Origin: Candidatus Bathyarchaeia archaeon
GTDB taxonomy: Archaea > Thermoproteota > Bathyarchaeia > 40CM-2-53-6 > DTGE01
DNA length: 64,000 nucleotides
Assembly: GCA_038852285.1 (NCBI GenBank)
Contig: JAWCKG010000007.1
Location: 1 to 64,000 of the forward strand
Direction: 5' to 3'
This document shows, piece by piece, positions 29,557 through 38,899 of this stretch. Each line of letters opens with the position of its first letter. The first letter of the stretch is position 1. Position numbers and translations under genes: made by a program. The notes beneath the pieces were generated by a model. That model saw only the letters and a program-made list of their open reading frames with translations, did not search any database and had not been told where the DNA came from.

Positions 29557-29729
29557 CCCTTTTTTTACTTCTCTTTAAACTGTTTTTAAAGCGTTCCATG
29601 CTTCGAAAAGTTTTACGGTTAGGGTATGGGAGCTCTGGGAGTACTGGAGTATTAAAAAAGGGCCTTTAAAGCGTTAATATATGTTCGTGGCTATTAATGC
29701 GTATGCGGCGCTGGTAGAGGGGTTTGGGG

Positions 29730-30314
29730 ATGTTTCGTCTAGACAGAGGTGGAGGTTGGTTGAAGGTTGTGGGCGTGGTTGGGTTGACTTGTCCGGTGGT
29801 TGGGTTCGCGGCGATTCTTTTGGCTGTGCGGTTATCTCCTTGGTTTGATTGGAGGGTTAACGCGTTAAGCGACTTGGGTGTTGGAAACGCTTCCTCGGTT
29901 TTTAACTTGGGCCTCATGGCTTGTGGCGTGTTATACCTCGCGTTCGCCCTAGGACTGTTATCCCTCATCAAGGGTAGGGTGGGTAGGGTTGGATGCTGGC
30001 TTATGTTCATTGACGGCTTGTTCCTTATCGGAGTCGGCGTTTTCCCCGAAACCTTTGGAGCCGTCCACTACTATTTTTCCGTCTTGTTCTTCACTTTCAT
30101 TCCAATCTCCCTTTGGACCATGGGGGCTTGGCTGCTTACCATGGAGGGCGAGAAGCCGCTGGCGTTTTTCACGATTTTGATGGGTGTTTTATCCGCCGCC
30201 GTCTGGACTACGCCACATGACGGCGTAGCGATTCCTGAAGCCACTTCATCCCTCGCAGCATCTGTTTGGATATGGACGCTCAGCGTTAAAGTGCTGTGGG
30301 AAGCTGTGAGATAA
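29730..30314 (+). CDS. DUF998-family integral membrane protein
   Basis: 195 residues with six transmembrane helices. The N-terminal motif NALSDLGV after the first loop and the order of helices match the archaeal/bacterial DUF998 family, whose function is not known. The first loop ends at a short hydrophilic turn and the last helix carries the WTLSVKVLW tail. ATG 29730 follows a purine-rich AGAGGGG. It could also open at TTG 29724. No operon partner; the arsenic cluster starts 70 bases downstream on the same strand. Confidence 0.75.
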   Translation: MFRLDRGGGWLKVVGVVGLTCPVVGFAAILLAVRLSPWFDWRVNALSDLGVGNASSVFNLGLMACGVLYLAFALGLLSLIKGRVGRVGCWLMFIDGLFLIGVGVFPETFGAVHYYFSVLFFTFIPISLWTMGAWLLTMEGEKPLAFFTILMGVLSAAVWTTPHDGVAIPEATSSLAASVWIWTLSVKVLWEAVR

Positions 30315-30384
30315 TGATCCTAAATGGCGAAGAGAGTCAAAGGAGTTTGATTGAGCCATAGTCAATGCGTTTTAAGTGAGTCTC

Positions 30385-30790
30385 GTGGCGAGGAAGAGGG
30401 TGTTGTTTGCGTGCGTTCATAATTCCGTTCGTTCGCAGATGGCTGAGGCTCCTGCGACATTTTTACGAGGATCGTTACGAGGCCTACAGCGCTGGGAGAA
30501 GGCCCTCCCAGGTTGATCCCTACGCTGTGCGAGTGATGGCTGAGGTTGGCGTCAACATTTCCCATCATCGTTCAAAGGGTTTGCAGGAGTTTCAAGACGT
30601 GGAGTTTGATTACGTAGTGACGGTTTGCGATCAAGCGAAAGAGGAGCGCCCCTTTTTCCACGGAGTTGCAATACGCCTCCAAAAAAGCTACGAGGACCCT
30701 TCTAAGTTTGAGTGGAGGGGAGAGGCTGCGACTCTTCACACACGCGAGGGATCAGATTAAGCGGTGGATAGAGGGGGCATTTGGGAATCA
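30385..30790 (+). pseudogene. Decayed arsenate reductase (low-molecular-weight phosphatase type)
   Basis: Three frames together rebuild an ArsC/LMW-phosphatase. Frame one (GTG 30385) gives VLFACVHNSVRSQMAE with the CX5R loop (C-V-H-N-S-V-R). A shift at about 30448 moves to LLRHFYEDRYEAYSAG and DPYAVRVMAEVGVNISHHRSK. A second shift near 30715-30722 leads to ERLRLFTHARDQIKRWIEG, the usual C-terminal helix. The later cysteine of VCDxAKExCP is lost (AKEERPFF). Two frameshifts and a missing residue indicate a dead gene unless assembly errors are involved. It lies upstream of acr3 and arsR, so an arsenate step was probably once part of this cluster. Confidence 0.7.
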
Positions 30791-31188
30791 GCATCTAAAG
30801 GACTGTAGGTCAAATGGCGAGGTTGATTTAACCAGGTTTCAACGGTTCCAAACACCGTGGATCAACCTTCGATTAAAGTCATTTTTCCATCCGACCCCTC
30901 ATTTTAAATGGTGCTTCTTCTATCATTTGGCTTTGGCTGGGATGTTAACGTGTTGATGCCTTTCAAAAATGGTGTTTGAAGCTTCCATCTCCGCATTGTG
31001 TCCGATGTTTTCAGGGGTTTAACGTTGACTTTGATTTTGAGATGGTTTTTGTTTCTTCAATGTTTGGTTTGATGTTTGAGTCGTTTAGTTTCTTTTACAT
31101 GAACGTTTTAAGAAAAGTTGAAATATTGCCTCCCACATACTAATCCCTTCAACCCTTAGCTGAACCCCATGACTCGAGGTTAAGCAGG

Positions 31189-32244
31189 TTGGTTAAGGAA
31201 AGAAAGGAAGGTGGCAAGCTTCCTCTACTGGACAGGTTTCTCACCCTCTGGATTTTCACGGCCATGGCCGCGGGCGTCGCCGTGGGGGCCCTAGCGCCTA
31301 AAGCGGTCACCATCCTCGATCGATTTCGAATGGACACAGTCTCCCTTCCAATCGCCGTCGGCCTGCTCTGGATGATGTACCCACCTCTAGCCAAGGTCAA
31401 ATACGAGGAGCTTTCGAAAATCAAGCAAGCGGGTAAAATGTTCACGGTTTCCCTCATACAAAACTGGTTGATAGGTCCCTTCCTCATGTTCGCCCTGGCC
31501 TGGATCTTCCTACCGGACCTCCCCGACTACCGCGTAGGGCTTATCATCGTCGGCTTAGCCCGATGCATCGCCATGGTGTTGATCTGGAACATGCTGGCCG
31601 GAGGAGACAGCGAGTACTGCGCCGTTTTGGTGGCGTTGAACTCAATCTTCCAAATAGCCGTATACTCCGTTTACGCGTACTTCTTCGTAACCCTCCTATC
31701 CTCATGGATCGCCGGCTCAGAAAACGCCGTCGTGGTGCATGTGTCGATGGTTGAGATCGCTAAAAGCGTCCTCATATACTTAGGAATCCCCTTCCTAGCG
31801 GGAATCGTCACCCGGTTCATATCCATCAAATTTAAAGGCAGGGAATGGTATGAAAACAGGTTCCTTCCAAGGCTAAGCCCAACAGCGTTAATAGGGCTAC
31901 TGTTCACCGTCATCGTAATGTTCTCCCTGAGGGGGGAGTCGATCGTCAAATTGCCCATCGACGTGGTTCGAATCGCCATCCCCCTAGTAGCGTACTTCAC
32001 CATCATGTTCTTCTCCTCCTTCTTCATGTCATATCTGTTAAAGTTCAAATATGAGGAAACCGCGACCCTAGCCTTCACAGCGGCCAGCAACAACTTCGAG
32101 CTCGCCATCGCCGTCACCATCGGCGTCTTCGGCATAGCCTCAGGCCAAGCCTTCGCAGCCGTCATCGGACCCCTAATGGAAGTGCCCATCCTCGTAAACC
32201 TGGTCAACGTCTCACTATGGATGAAGAAACGATTTTTCAGCTAA
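31189..32244 (+). CDS. acr3: Arsenite efflux transporter, ACR3 family
   Basis: 351 residues, ten predicted membrane helices. ACR3 exports arsenite driven by the membrane potential or proton gradient. The key cysteine is in [13 protein letters not shown] (helix 4) and the conserved glutamate is in [12 protein letters not shown] (helix 9). [21 protein letters not shown] near the N terminus is also typical. The only in-frame early start is TTG 31189. arsR follows 87 bases downstream on the same strand. Confidence 0.95.
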   Translation: MVKERKEGGKLPLLDRFLTLWIFTAMAAGVAVGALAPKAVTILDRFRMDTVSLPIAVGLLWMMYPPLAKVKYEELSKIKQAGKMFTVSLIQNWLIGPFLMFALAWIFLPDLPDYRVGLIIVGLARCIAMVLIWNMLAGGDSEYCAVLVALNSIFQIAVYSVYAYFFVTLLSSWIAGSENAVVVHVSMVEIAKSVLIYLGIPFLAGIVTRFISIKFKGREWYENRFLPRLSPTALIGLLFTVIVMFSLRGESIVKLPIDVVRIAIPLVAYFTIMFFSSFFMSYLLKFKYEETATLAFTAASNNFELAIAVTIGVFGIASGQAFAAVIGPLMEVPILVNLVNVSLWMKKRFFS

Positions 32245-32331
32245 ATTAAAGCGCCTATGGGCGTGGAGAATTCAGCTAGGATTATTTTAGGAAGGTTAAA
32301 ATTCTGAAACATGTGATTTAAAGGTGTTGAA

Positions 32332-32691
32332 ATGAACCCCTTAAAGATCCCTGAATCGGTCGTCAGACGTGTTAAAGAGCTGGGTGGAATGGAGGCCGTT
32401 ACATCAAGGATCGTGGATGATCGGGAGATCTCGACGTTAAGCAGACTTTTCAACGCGTTAGCCGACCCTATCAGGATTAAAACATTGCTTCTACTTAAGG
32501 CCTCCCCCCTATGCGTATGCCTGCTCAAGAAGACTTTGAAGCTCAGCGACTCCAAGCTTTCATACCATCTCTCAACGCTTAAATCAGCCAGCCTGATAGC
32601 GGCTCAAAGGGAAGGACCATTCATAATATACAACCTTACACCGCTAGGTGAAAAAACGCTCACTCTCATGGAGCGTCTAGACGTTCCTTAA
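32332..32691 (+). CDS. arsR: ArsR-family arsenic-responsive repressor
   Basis: 119 residues, winged helix. The first 35 residues are an extra helix; the HTH follows: LSRLFNALADPIRIKTLLLL, then SDSKLSYHLSTLKSASLI. C61-V-C63 (LCVCLL) in helix alpha-3 is the classic As(III) site, where arsenite releases the repressor from DNA. It lies between acr3 and the DUF5714 gene, and the spacing of 12 bases to the latter makes them co-transcribed. Confidence 0.9.
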   Translation: MNPLKIPESVVRRVKELGGMEAVTSRIVDDREISTLSRLFNALADPIRIKTLLLLKASPLCVCLLKKTLKLSDSKLSYHLSTLKSASLIAAQREGPFIIYNLTPLGEKTLTLMERLDVP

Positions 32692-32703
32692 GGCGATCCC
32701 CTT

Positions 32704-33393
32704 ATGGAGGAAGCGTACAAATGCGTCATATGCGGCGAGGAAACCCATCCATCAAACGAAGAGGCTGCCTGCTCGTATTGCGGCAAGGTTGAGGGGGCGG
32801 ACTACCTTTGCCGTCAAGGCCACTACGTCTGCGAGGAGTGTAGGGTCGCTTCACCTGAGGAGTTGGTCAAAAAAACCTGTCCGCACACCTCGGAGAAGGA
32901 TCCCGTAAGGATCGCGGAGTTGTTGATGAAGCACCCCGCCGTAACAGCTTACGGGCCGGAACATCACTACCTAACCGCCGGCGCCGTCCTAGCCGCGTTG
33001 AGAAACAACGGTCTCGCCAAGGTTGACGCCTTCATGATCGATAGGGCGATCGCTAGGGCTAGGAGAATTCCCCTAGGGGCTTGCGGTTCATGGGGGGCTT
33101 GCGGCGCCGCCATCGGTGTTGGAATAGCGTTCAGCGTGGCCTGGAATGTGGACATGATGTCCCAAGAGGAGAGAGGGGTCGTCATGAAGCTTGTTTCCGA
33201 AGCCCTTGAAGAAATTTCGAAGCTTGAGGGCCCTAGATGCTGCAAGGCCAGCGTCTACTTGGCGTTGGAGGTTGTTAAAAGATTTTTAAAGAAGCAGTTT
33301 AACGTGAACTTTGAACAGGAGGTTAAATGCCCGTTCAAAGCCGACCTACACCAATACTGTTTAGGAGCGAAGTGCCCATACTACGATGGGTAA
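32704..33393 (+). CDS. Zinc-ribbon/DUF5714 protein of the arsenic cluster
   Basis: 229 residues. The N-terminal segment has paired cysteines (CVICGEE, CSYCGKV, CRQGHYVCEEC), a double zinc ribbon. The C-terminal part matches the DUF5714 domain: PEHHYLTAGAVLAALRN, RARRIPLGACGSWGACGAAIGVG and CCKASVYLALE. DUF5714 is found as the C-terminal part of, or next to, methyltransferase/radical SAM proteins in ars and metal-handling operons, and its cysteines could bind metal or arsenic. There is no methyltransferase fold here. It is 12 bases after arsR and 15 before the next gene, so it belongs to the same unit. Function unknown. Confidence 0.7.
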   Translation: MEEAYKCVICGEETHPSNEEAACSYCGKVEGADYLCRQGHYVCEECRVASPEELVKKTCPHTSEKDPVRIAELLMKHPAVTAYGPEHHYLTAGAVLAALRNNGLAKVDAFMIDRAIARARRIPLGACGSWGACGAAIGVGIAFSVAWNVDMMSQEERGVVMKLVSEALEEISKLEGPRCCKASVYLALEVVKRFLKKQFNVNFEQEVKCPFKADLHQYCLGAKCPYYDG

Positions 33394-33408
33394 GCGGAGG
33401 CGAGTTGG

Positions 33409-34461
33409 TTGGAAACGTCGTGGCGGCTTTTACGGTACAGCGTCGCCGACGTGAAGGCGAATGAAGCCTTCGAGGAGGCCATGTTGCAGGCGACCCGCGG
33501 CGAGAGCCCTTCAAACACTCTAAGGGTTTGGCGGAGCGGGAAGGCCGCGGTGGTGGGGAGCAGCGTGGACGTAGAGGCATCCGTGAACCTTGAAGCCTGC
33601 CGCAGCCTCGGGGTTCCAATCGTGAGGAGCCCATCATCCCTCAGAACGGTTTACCAGGATCAAGGCACGTTAAACCTCACGTACCTGGTGGATCAGAGGA
33701 GACTGTTCCCAGGGTTAGAATCCCTAATCGAAGTATATAGAAGGCTTTACAGCCCTCTCGTGAAGGCTCTCGCCGGGTTAGGATTAGACGTGATGCTTGG
33801 GGAAAGCGCTCAAACCATGCTCGTTGGGGATAGAAGGGTTTCCGAGGCTGGGGCCTGCTTCTACTACGATTGGATTCTCTTCAGGGTCTCTTTGAACGTT
33901 GAAACAGACCTCTCCACAGCCGCACGGGTCTTGAAGAAACCTCCCCCCGCCACAACCGTGGGCGGAGAGTTAGGCGGAAAAGTTGACGTGGTTGAAGTGG
34001 AACGGGCTTTGATTGAAGGCATCTCCACCCAGCTGGAAGTTAAGCTTCAAACCGGGCAGCCCACCCCGGCTGAGTTGAAGTTGGCTGAAAAACTATTGGA
34101 GGCAAAATACTCTAAGGATGATTGGAACCTTCACATGAAGGCGCCTTTAACACTGAAAGACGTGTTGGTGGATGTGTATGTGGCTTATCCGCCGACGAGA
34201 AGCTGCGTCCAACTAGTTAAAAACGTGAAATCCGCGTTGGAGGGGTTTATGGACCGTGTGGAGTTGAGGGTGTGGATGCGAGGTAAAGGATTGGAGGGGA
34301 AGGGGGTTCCACCGGGGGTCGTGATGCCGGGCGGCTTGATCAGGGCCTCTAAGGAGTCCATCATCCCAGCGGTCATCATCAACGGAGAAATCTCCTTCTC
34401 AAGGGACGTCCCGTCGATGGACGAGTTGAAAAGCAAGGTTTTGCAGGCGATGGGAAGCTAA
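33409..34461 (+). CDS. Degenerate lipoate-ligase-like protein fused to a thioredoxin-like domain
   Basis: 350 residues. Residues 1-250 follow the LplA (BPL/LPL) fold and align with the next gene, but the signature is lost: RRMSGGGAVYHDLGN of the neighbour reads RSPSSLRTVYQDQGT here, and the lysine of GKKVSG is replaced (DRRVSEAG). The last 95 residues resemble a thioredoxin fold, ending PAVIINGEISFSRDVPS with a cis-Pro-like IPAVIINGE, but only one cysteine (RSCVQL) is at the active-site position. Such a protein cannot ligate lipoate in the usual way. It may act as a subunit or chaperone of the active ligase, which starts two bases downstream. Start TTG 33409. Confidence 0.75.
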   Translation: METSWRLLRYSVADVKANEAFEEAMLQATRGESPSNTLRVWRSGKAAVVGSSVDVEASVNLEACRSLGVPIVRSPSSLRTVYQDQGTLNLTYLVDQRRLFPGLESLIEVYRRLYSPLVKALAGLGLDVMLGESAQTMLVGDRRVSEAGACFYYDWILFRVSLNVETDLSTAARVLKKPPPATTVGGELGGKVDVVEVERALIEGISTQLEVKLQTGQPTPAELKLAEKLLEAKYSKDDWNLHMKAPLTLKDVLVDVYVAYPPTRSCVQLVKNVKSALEGFMDRVELRVWMRGKGLEGKGVPPGVVMPGGLIRASKESIIPAVIINGEISFSRDVPSMDELKSKVLQAMGS

Positions 34462-34463
34462 GG

Positions 34464-35207
34464 TTGAATTGGCGTCTTTTAACCGGTGGATCATTGGACC
34501 CGGTGTTTAACCTCGCCCTGGAGGAGTCGATGGTGAGGAGTAGAAGGGAGGAGCTTTGCCCAGATACACTGCGATTATGGAGGAACACTAACTCGGTCAT
34601 CTTGGGATGCCACACCCGCCTCCAAGAGGAGGTGAACCTGAACGCCTGCGTTGAAATGGGCCTTAAAATCGTCCGGCGCATGTCAGGCGGAGGCGCGGTT
34701 TACCACGACCTCGGAAACCTCAACTACACCGTGATCGAGAAAGGAAACCTCAGCGACGTATACGAGGACGTCGTAGAGGCCTACATGGCTTTTTCGAAGG
34801 CCATTCTACTGGGGTTGGAGAGGCTGAACGTGAAAGCTGAGTTTCATCCCCCAAACCTAATCCTTACAGATGGAAAAAAGGTTTCAGGCATGGCTCAACA
34901 CCGGTTTTACGATGTTACGCTGCTTCACGGAACCCTGCTGGTAGACTCGAACCTAGACGCAATCTCGAAGGCGTTGTTAAACCCCAGGCATCAGGTTGCG
35001 AACATAACCGACCAAGCTGGTAGGCGCCTTAACATGCGACAGGTGGTACGCGCGCTGATTGAAGGGTTTGAAAACGCCTTCAACGTTCGATTAAACCCGG
35101 GACGGCTGAGCCCCCACGAGGTGGCGTTAGCACAGAGCCTGGTGAAGCTCAAATATGGTCTGCCTCGATGGAACCTTAAGGACGAAGAGCCCACTAACAT
35201 CCCGTAA
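34464..35207 (+). CDS. lplA: Lipoate-protein ligase A
   Basis: 247 residues. It activates lipoate or octanoate with ATP and transfers it to a lysine of H protein or E2 subunits. Complete motifs: RRMSGGGAVYHDLGNLNYT (about residues 71-89) for substrate binding and DGKKVSGMAQ with the adenylate lysine. It lacks the separate C-terminal accessory domain of bacterial LplA. The start is TTG 34464, two bases after the previous stop. Position next to an arsenic cluster may be chance, though dithiol lipoyl groups do bind arsenite. Confidence 0.88.
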   Translation: MNWRLLTGGSLDPVFNLALEESMVRSRREELCPDTLRLWRNTNSVILGCHTRLQEEVNLNACVEMGLKIVRRMSGGGAVYHDLGNLNYTVIEKGNLSDVYEDVVEAYMAFSKAILLGLERLNVKAEFHPPNLILTDGKKVSGMAQHRFYDVTLLHGTLLVDSNLDAISKALLNPRHQVANITDQAGRRLNMRQVVRALIEGFENAFNVRLNPGRLSPHEVALAQSLVKLKYGLPRWNLKDEEPTNIP

Positions 35208-35295
35208 GCCTAAAATGGAGTAGTCACGAACATCCCTGTTCATTTTTCCATCAACCCTGCATGGGCTTCCACGACTCCTCTCTGTGTGATGGCTA

Positions 35296-35754
35296 TTACA
35301 GCGGCTCCTTCACATGCTCCACTAGGAATGTGAGGACCATCGCGTTCGTTAACCTTATAACCTTCTCGCTGACGCTTTTGTGAAGCAGCTTTGATAAACC
35401 ACCCCTTATTTTACGCTTCATCATCAACACGATTCGGTAATCTCCTACGTTGGATTCCTCGGCTATTCCCTCCGCCACATCCCTGGCCACTCGAACCTTC
35501 ACGTCAACCTCGTAGCCCTGTCTTCTAACCCATTCTGCGACCTTCTCAAGCCTGCCGGTGACCTTGTCCACATCCTCCTTGAAGTGCGAAGCGTCTAGAG
35601 GTGAGGTTAAGCTGGGAACCTCAACGATGTGTAGTAACACTATCGAGTGGGTTTTAGGGGTTGAAACCGAGCCCAACGCCCTGGCGAGCTTCTCCTTGTC
35701 GATGAAGTTTGAGATGGGTATGAGGATTTTCGCCCTTCGATGAGACGGCTTCAT
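35296..35754 (-). CDS. Universal stress protein (UspA-like)
   Basis: 152 residues, single USP domain: AKILIPISNFIDKEKLARAL, LLHIVEVPSLTS and a final VRLTNAMVLTFLV-like strand. The ATP-loop glycines of ATP-binding Usps (GxxGxGxxxxx-S/T) are not clear: MKRKIRGGLSKLLHKSVSEKV is a variant with basic residues. Its N terminus overlaps the upstream RAM gene by four bases, so it is translated as part of the APC-RAM-USP operon. Probably a small regulatory partner of the permease, whose own C terminus also carries a USP domain. Confidence 0.8.
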   Translation of the reverse strand: MKPSHRRAKILIPISNFIDKEKLARALGSVSTPKTHSIVLLHIVEVPSLTSPLDASHFKEDVDKVTGRLEKVAEWVRRQGYEVDVKVRVARDVAEGIAEESNVGDYRIVLMMKRKIRGGLSKLLHKSVSEKVIRLTNAMVLTFLVEHVKEPL

Positions 35755-36020
35755 TCAGGAACCAGCTTCCCATCCTTTTTATGAGTATACAGTATAACAG
35801 ACGTTACGGTGCTTTTAATTCCCTTAACCTTCATCACCTTGTCCTTCAGAAACCTTCTAAACTCCATGATGTCTTCGGCTTTCACCATGGCGACGAGGTC
35901 GAATTCACCCGTCACCTCGTATACGTCGACCACCTCTGGGAAGCTGGCGATGGCCTCAGTAACCTTCTCCATCCACTCCGTTTCCACGAAGATGTTTATT
36001 ATGGCGGTGATTCCCGGCAT
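35751..36020 (-). CDS. Stand-alone Lrp/AsnC ligand-binding (RAM) domain
   Basis: 89 residues: ITAIINIFVETEWMEKVTEAIASFPEVVD, then VYEVTGEFDLVAMVKAEDI and STVTSVILYTHKK, the ligand-binding sandwich of Lrp/AsnC without a helix-turn-helix. It lies one base after the APC permease and overlaps the USP gene by four bases, so the three are made together. An amino-acid-sensing domain attached genetically to an amino-acid permease suggests feedback control of uptake. Confidence 0.85.
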   Translation of the reverse strand: MPGITAIINIFVETEWMEKVTEAIASFPEVVDVYEVTGEFDLVAMVKAEDIMEFRRFLKDKVMKVKGIKSTVTSVILYTHKKDGKLVPE

Positions 36021-36021
36021 T

Positions 36022-37941
36022 TCACTCCCTCCTGATCACCATTAACTTACCGGGATACTTGGATATAAGGGATTGAATCGACCTCTCCCTTACCTTAACC
36101 AAATGCCCCTTCAATGTTCTCCGCCTAATCAACACGATGAGGTCGTTGCGGTCTGATGAAGCTTCCAGCTCAACCACCTTCACCTGTGGGCCAACCTCCA
36201 CCCTGACGGAGCACTCGTAACCCAGGTCCCTCAGCCTACACGCCAAGGCTTCCAGCTCCATGTACGCTTCTTCCTCAGCCCTCTTCACGTAACGGTACTG
36301 CATCACCTCCTCCAATGAGAATCCATGCTCCTCAGGGTCTATCACCGTCATCAACGTCAACGCAAACCTCTTATCCAGCGAGCTTTTAATCGCTTCAACA
36401 ACCTTTTCATGGTCCTCTGGGATCCTGACGAGGATAAGGGCGTTGAACACGTAGGCTGATGGCTTGACGCGGGAACCTCCCAGCTTGGCGATCAAGCTCA
36501 GCTGGCTTCGCCTCCGATAGGCGGCGTATCCTATTAACCCAGCCGCTATCCAAGCGGTGCCTAGGATTCTTCCAGCCGGATGGTAGCTGATGACGAGCAG
36601 CCATATCGCCGTGCATGAGAGTAGACCGATTAAACCCGTCACTGGTATGAAAAACGTTTTCCCCTTAGCTTTAAGCTTCAGGTTTCCAGGGGCCTTCCAA
36701 GCCCTGTAAGCCTCGGTGTCTGTGTTCCTCAGGATGATTAGGGAAAGGTTAACCAATATGTAGGAGAGTAGGGCTCCGAAGTTGTATAGGTCAGCGATGA
36801 AGTGTAGTTCCCCGAAAAACGAGAGGGCCGCGCCGATCAACCCGAAGAGCAGGATCGTTCGGTACGGGGTTCTGTAGGTCGGGTGAACCTTGTAAAACCA
36901 TCGGGGCATCAGGTTGAATTTACCCATGGAGAAGACCACCCTGGAGACCCCGATCACCCCTGTGTTGGTGGAAACGTAGCATATGGCGAACCCTGTTAAC
37001 GCCACGATGGGGGCGATGTACCCACCTATGATGGGTATGGATTTCGCAAGCACCGCCATGGGGTCTGTCTGCGACTCCGCGAGCCTGGTCCATGGAACCA
37101 TGCCCATGGCGACCGATGAGAGGGTGATGGCGAATATGAGGACGGCGAGGATCGAAAGCTTCGTAGCCCTCGGGATCCACTTGTAAGGCCTCTTCGTCTC
37201 CTCTGCGGCTTGGGAGATGGATTCGATCCCTATGAAGGAGCACATCGCCAGGGTTATGCCGTAGATGAAGTTTTGTTTCCGGTAGTCCAAGCCTCGAAAC
37301 GCGTACGCGATGTTCTGGAATACCTGGTCAGCGCCTAAGACGCCGATCTGCGAGATGAACAACCCGAGGTTGAAGGCTAACGCGGCTCCGAACAGCAGAA
37401 TGATGGACTCCACCACGAGGTCGAGGGCGACCAACAGCTCGTTGAGGGCGCTGGCCCTCTTAATGCCCAGCAAGTTGACACCGATCAAGGCCATGACTAA
37501 AAGGAAAGAAACTAACCCTAAGGCTGTAAGCTTCAGGTTCAAGCCTAAAAAGGTTAGAGTTAAGGTGGCTGATTTCACCCAGGGGATGAAGAAGCTAAGG
37601 TAACCGGCTGTGGCTAGGGAGAACAACGCGATGTCCACAGTGTAGTCCAGCATCACAGCCCAGCCTGCGATAAATCCCACTAAGTCGTTCATCGCCTTCA
37701 TCGCGTAGACTTGAGCCCCACCCGCGTAAGGATAGGCCGTCGCCAGCTCCCCATACGCGAACCCTGTGCAAATATAGGTGATGGAAGCTACGGCGAACGC
37801 CAACGGGGAGGCTCCCGCCGCGTAGAAGGCCACCAAGCCTAAGGCAACGTATATGTCGGCGCCCACATCCGCGTAACCCATGGAGAAGGAACCGTACCAT
37901 CCCACGTCACGTTTAAGGGATTGTTCACCTTCCTCAGACAC
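36022..37941 (-). CDS. APC-family amino acid permease with C-terminal USP domain
   Basis: 639 residues. About 12 hydrophobic helices make up residues 15-480: YPYAGGAQVYAMKAMND and GIESISQAAEETKRPYKWIP are typical of APC-superfamily transporters for neutral or basic amino acids. The last 150 residues (KPSAYVFNALILVRIPEDHEKVVEAIKSSL) form a universal-stress-type domain like that of other transporter-USP fusions. It heads the operon with the RAM and USP genes. Substrate is not predictable. It is a different subfamily from the three APC permeases at 42-53 kb. Confidence 0.88.
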   Translation of the reverse strand: MSEEGEQSLKRDVGWYGSFSMGYADVGADIYVALGLVAFYAAGASPLAFAVASITYICTGFAYGELATAYPYAGGAQVYAMKAMNDLVGFIAGWAVMLDYTVDIALFSLATAGYLSFFIPWVKSATLTLTFLGLNLKLTALGLVSFLLVMALIGVNLLGIKRASALNELLVALDLVVESIILLFGAALAFNLGLFISQIGVLGADQVFQNIAYAFRGLDYRKQNFIYGITLAMCSFIGIESISQAAEETKRPYKWIPRATKLSILAVLIFAITLSSVAMGMVPWTRLAESQTDPMAVLAKSIPIIGGYIAPIVALTGFAICYVSTNTGVIGVSRVVFSMGKFNLMPRWFYKVHPTYRTPYRTILLFGLIGAALSFFGELHFIADLYNFGALLSYILVNLSLIILRNTDTEAYRAWKAPGNLKLKAKGKTFFIPVTGLIGLLSCTAIWLLVISYHPAGRILGTAWIAAGLIGYAAYRRRSQLSLIAKLGGSRVKPSAYVFNALILVRIPEDHEKVVEAIKSSLDKRFALTLMTVIDPEEHGFSLEEVMQYRYVKRAEEEAYMELEALACRLRDLGYECSVRVEVGPQVKVVELEASSDRNDLIVLIRRRTLKGHLVKVRERSIQSLISKYPGKLMVIRRE

Positions 37942-38125
37942 CGACCAACCGCCTCATCAAAGCCACGCGATGTTTTACTTTAACTCGAAATTCCCTCGAG
38001 GAAACGAATTTCATCTAGAGATGATTTATGCAGGATTTAAACTCTTCTAAGCCTAGAACCTCGCGGCTTTCCGCGCGAGTCTAGAAGACGGAAAAAGTGC
38101 TAATCATCCATATTGGTCGCCTACG

Positions 38126-38869
38126 CTAACGCTTGAGCTGAGGAATCCTCGCCCATACGGCTTTGACTAAGGGTATGGCGACGATCAGCCCTATTACGGC
38201 TTGGCCTAGGTTGACGGGAACTTCCACGAAGGCCGCTGGCCCGAACAGGATCCACTCGTAGATAAAGTACCCTGTCACCATGACGGCGCCGCCCAGCAAG
38301 GTGGAGAGGATGAGCCCTCCTAGTTTGGGTTCTTGGAGGACTCCTACCGCGATGACTAACGCGCCTGCGAGACCGGCTAACGCGGTCCAGAAGTAGGATG
38401 GGATTTGGAGTTGAAGAGTGGTGTATCCTGGTGCGGGCAGTCCAAAGGAGGCTTCGACGGCTCCAGTGTACTTCGTCACTCCGATGTAGGCTATGAGGAC
38501 GGCGATCGCCACGCCTAGGAGGGTGGTGTAAGCCCTCCACCGACCTTCAGGCCTAGGCTTCATGAACATTCTCCCGAGGATTCCAACCACGGCGCCTTCA
38601 CTCGCCTTTATGAGGAGGGTGGCGGGGGCGTATAAGGGGTATCCGAGGATTAGATCCGCCAACATCGAGCCTACGCCCCCCGCGAAGGCTCCTATGTATG
38701 GGCCAAATAGTAGAGCGGTGGTGTAAACCATGGTTTCACCTATGTTAAAGTATCCTCGAGTGGCTGGGACGTAAACCGAAAGCATGGCGGTGGCCACCGT
38801 GACCAGCGCTGTGAACACAGCCGTTGCCGCTATCGAAGTGTGTGATATGGTTTTTAGCTTGTGAGTCAT
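38126..38869 (-). CDS. ECF transporter substrate-binding (S) component
   Basis: 247 residues, about six membrane helices. The pattern RGYFNIGETMVYTTALLFGPYIGAFAGGVGS and ADLILGYPLYAPATLLIKASEG is that of S components for vitamins and cofactors. The frame starts ATG 38869. It is transcribed divergently from the threonine-synthase-like regulator across a 66-base gap with symmetric TATA elements, so the two are probably controlled together. Substrate inferred from that partner: a cofactor or amino-acid-related compound, for instance vitamin B6, thiamin or a threonine-pathway compound. No EcfA/T genes nearby. Confidence 0.75.
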   Translation of the reverse strand: MTHKLKTISHTSIAATAVFTALVTVATAMLSVYVPATRGYFNIGETMVYTTALLFGPYIGAFAGGVGSMLADLILGYPLYAPATLLIKASEGAVVGILGRMFMKPRPEGRWRAYTTLLGVAIAVLIAYIGVTKYTGAVEASFGLPAPGYTTLQLQIPSYFWTALAGLAGALVIAVGVLQEPKLGGLILSTLLGGAVMVTGYFIYEWILFGPAAFVEVPVNLGQAVIGLIVAIPLVKAVWARIPQLKR

Positions 38870-38899
38870 TTTTAGCCGTTGGCTTTCACTCGAAACAAT

